Origin: Alphaproteobacteria bacterium
Lineage (GTDB): Bacteria; Pseudomonadota; Alphaproteobacteria; Rs-D84
Reading direction: 5' to 3'
Assembly: GCA_017642565.1 (NCBI GenBank)
Contig: JAGCOU010000041.1
Span: forward strand, 1 to 32,247
DNA: 32,247 nt
Part shown: positions 31,051 through 32,247 of the stretch, one piece after another
Position numbering within the stretch: the first letter of the stretch is position 1
How the letters are laid out: each line of letters starts with the position of its first letter
Position numbers and translations under genes: made by a program
The notes under the pieces: generated by a model
Told to the model about the DNA's origin: nothing
Database searches by the model: none
Seen by the model: the letters and a program-made list of their open reading frames with translations, nothing else

Positions 31051-31085
31051 TAAATCCCCCTGTTTTTTAGTATTATAACATATTT

Positions 31086-31115
31086 TTGACAAAAAAGTGT
31101 AATTTTTTGTATAAA
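31086..31115 (+). promoter_or_regulatory. Promoter of the small lipoprotein gene
   Basis: TTGACA (31086-31091), 18-base spacer, TATAAA (31110-31115). A second TTGACA at 31119-31124 with TGTCAA at 31138-31143 forms an inverted repeat that could act as an operator or leader hairpin. Confidence 0.55.
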
Positions 31116-31196
31116 AACTTGACAATTAAATTTTTTCTGTCAAAATTTTAGTAACGAATCGGGAGAGCCAGAGAGATAACAAACGAGGAAAACAAA

Positions 31197-31565
31197 ATGA
31201 AAAAAGTTATTTTGTCAGTATTGGGTTTAACTTTGTTGGCTGCATGCTCTGGCTATGATTATTACAAAACAGATGTTCGCTATCGTCAAGAAGGCAAAGA
31301 TTGCGTATATTACTATGGCGAAAAAGGCAATAAATTCAATGATGAAATTCGTTCATTGAAAGATGCCAAGAAAATCGTGTATCGTAATACAAATTGCCAA
31401 GACTTGTACATGGACGATACTTTTGGCGCAGAACGCAATGACAGAAAAGCGATTGTTCCTGTGTATACAGAACCAAAAGTTGCTTCTAAGTGCGGTTGCA
31501 CAAAATGTGGCAGAAAACAAACTTTGAAAAGCAGATATATTATCGTTCCAGCTTATGCAGGTTAA
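31197..31565 (+). CDS. Small outer-envelope lipoprotein, function unknown
   Basis: A 122-residue protein with a lipoprotein signal (MKKVILSVLGLTLLAAC, lipobox LAAC, Cys17). The mature part is Tyr- and charge-rich and ends with a Cys cluster 'KCGCTKCG' (Cys99, 101, 104) that may bind metal or form disulfides, followed by a short basic and hydrophobic tail. I do not recognise a family. A GAGG site precedes the ATG. It has its own promoter upstream and terminator downstream, so it is a single-gene unit. Confidence 0.8.
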   Translation: MKKVILSVLGLTLLAACSGYDYYKTDVRYRQEGKDCVYYYGEKGNKFNDEIRSLKDAKKIVYRNTNCQDLYMDDTFGAERNDRKAIVPVYTEPKVASKCGCTKCGRKQTLKSRYIIVPAYAG

Positions 31566-31583
31566 TCTGTTGATAAATAATTT

Positions 31584-31612
31584 AAAAAACACCGCTGTGG
31601 CGGTGTTTTTTA
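31584..31612. terminator. Intrinsic terminator after the lipoprotein gene
   Basis: A-run, ACACCGC, TGTG loop, GCGGTGT with T-run. Confidence 0.9.
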
Positions 31613-31620
31613 TTTTTTAT

Positions 31621-31649
31621 TTGTTTATAGGTCTTTTTTGTGATAAAAT
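31621..31649 (+). promoter_or_regulatory. Sigma-70-type promoter of the VirB2-like gene
   Basis: TTGTTT (31621-31626), 17-base spacer, TAAAAT (31644-31649). An AAAGGAG ribosome site follows at 31661-31667. Confidence 0.55.
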
Positions 31650-31674
31650 GAAAGCATTACAAAGGAGTCTTTAT

Positions 31675-32046
31675 ATGAAAAAAATTATAAATAAAATCAA
31701 TTTTGCCTTAATCGCCATGGTTGTGTCTACATCTGCGTTTGCTGCCAAGGCTGTTGGTTCAAATACTATTCAAGTGCAAACAGGTATGTGTGATTTAATT
31801 ACCAGATTGCATGGTATTTTTGAAACTTTGCGAATTTTGGCTTTTGTTGGTGCTGCTTTCTATATCGCAGGATGGGCATGGAAATATATTTCAAGTGGTG
31901 ACGCAAAAGTAGAAGACCTTAAAAAGCAAGGTATTGCTTTGTTGGTTGGTTTCGGTTTGTTATTCATGATTGGTGTTTTGTTCTCGTTCATATTATCTGC
32001 TTCTGGCATGGAAATGATGGGGTGCGAAGCTTTAACAAACTGGTAA
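31675..32046 (+). CDS. VirB2/TrbC-like small membrane protein (T4SS pilin-like)
   Basis: A 123-residue protein with the layout of VirB2/TrbC-family pilins: a signal peptide (cleavage about residue 23, 'SAFA'), then two hydrophobic helices (about 52-72 and 86-108) joined by a short charged loop (SSGDAKVEDLKKQG). Two Cys (39 and 117) flank the helices. The start is ATG 31675, with AAAGGAG 7 bases upstream; an upstream in-frame start would precede the predicted promoter. No other type IV secretion gene is in the window, and the gene has its own promoter and terminator. It could also be a non-T4SS small membrane protein with the same topology. Confidence 0.75.
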   Translation: MKKIINKINFALIAMVVSTSAFAAKAVGSNTIQVQTGMCDLITRLHGIFETLRILAFVGAAFYIAGWAWKYISSGDAKVEDLKKQGIALLVGFGLLFMIGVLFSFILSASGMEMMGCEALTNW

Positions 32047-32061
32047 AGATTATATTTATTG

Positions 32062-32089
32062 AAAAACCGTCCGGATGGACGGTTTTTTT
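32062..32089. terminator. Bidirectional terminator after the VirB2-like gene
   Basis: AAAAACCGTCC, GGAT loop, GGACGGTTTTT with T-run; it overlaps the stop codon of the minus-strand reading frame to its right. Confidence 0.88.
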
Positions 32090-32247
32090 ATCTGATGATT
32101 ACAGGGTAATTTTCTTTCCAGAATCTTTTTCGAATATTTTTTACTTGTTTAGGGGTTTCTTCGAAACTCGTCTTAAGTAAATGTTTTTCTGGTGTTGTGT
32201 TATGCCTCTTAAATTCGTTTCTCGCTTTAATCGCGTAAGTTCTAACC
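32088..32247 (-). CDS. C-terminal fragment of an unrecognised minus-strand gene (cut by the right edge)
   Basis: An open minus-strand frame of about 53 codons reaches the window edge and stops at 32088-32090, inside the terminator shared with the convergent gene. The translated end is basic and ends 'RFWKENYPVIIR'. The frame lies exactly where a convergent gene is expected, which supports it being real, but it is too short to identify. Confidence 0.45.
   Translation of the reverse strand, partial: VRTYAIKARNEFKRHNTTPEKHLLKTSFEETPKQVKNIRKRFWKENYPVIIR

Noticed and set aside
1..32247. tRNA, rRNA and CRISPR arrays
   Set aside because: No T-loop/acceptor arrangement, rRNA stretches or regularly spaced repeats were seen on either strand.

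Overview
The window reads as AT-rich chromosomal DNA of an alphaproteobacterium, probably an uncultured, host- or gut-associated lineage with a compact genome. The evidence is an alphaproteobacterial-type ParE, rpsT a few kilobases from dnaA as in several alphaproteobacteria, a SufBC-type Fe-S system, and many short secreted or pilus-like proteins. The lineage is an inference, as no 16S gene is present. I saw no tRNA, rRNA, CRISPR array, transposase or phage gene.

Left part (1-7810, mostly minus strand). A gatC-X-Y-gatA operon carries two unrecognised cysteine-rich genes between the amidotransferase subunits; gatA runs off the left edge. Next come a small hypothetical gene, a divergent ruvX, and a five-gene minus-strand cluster: a membrane-anchored protein, sufB, sufC, an eight-helix membrane protein and an AI-2E/PerM-type permease.

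Middle part (7920-20260). A TcpQ-domain protein and a PilN/TcpC-type secretin lipoprotein form a two-gene type IVb pilus or secretion module with a clear promoter. A repeat-rich non-coding stretch follows, then rpsT (minus), plsY, two secreted proteins, dprA, and a divergent dnaA with tandem palindromes and a structured leader upstream. After these lie a 117-bp inverted-repeat element, a third secreted protein, dnaJ (minus, heat-shock-like promoter) and parE.

Right part (20265-32247). A uvrC-pgsA minus-strand pair contains an unusually short UvrC. Divergent from it is a tight four-gene operon: a prepilin-like protein, an RluA-family pseudouridine synthase, an AsmA-family protein and a CdaA-type diadenylate cyclase. 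dnaN and efp follow, then a candidate structured non-coding RNA with its own promoter and terminator just upstream of a small hypothetical gene. The window ends with an AlkD-like/aldolase minus-strand pair, a small lipoprotein, a VirB2/TrbC-like small membrane protein and the 3' end of an unrecognised minus-strand reading frame.

The points I consider most worth a second look are: the candidate RNA at 28799-28995, whose C-rich arm can also pair with the next gene's ribosome-binding region; the two-copy structured repeat (10576-10680 and 27950-28075) with compensated stems; the c-di-AMP synthase operon in an alphaproteobacterial setting; the DnaA lacking its arginine finger; and the shortened UvrC.
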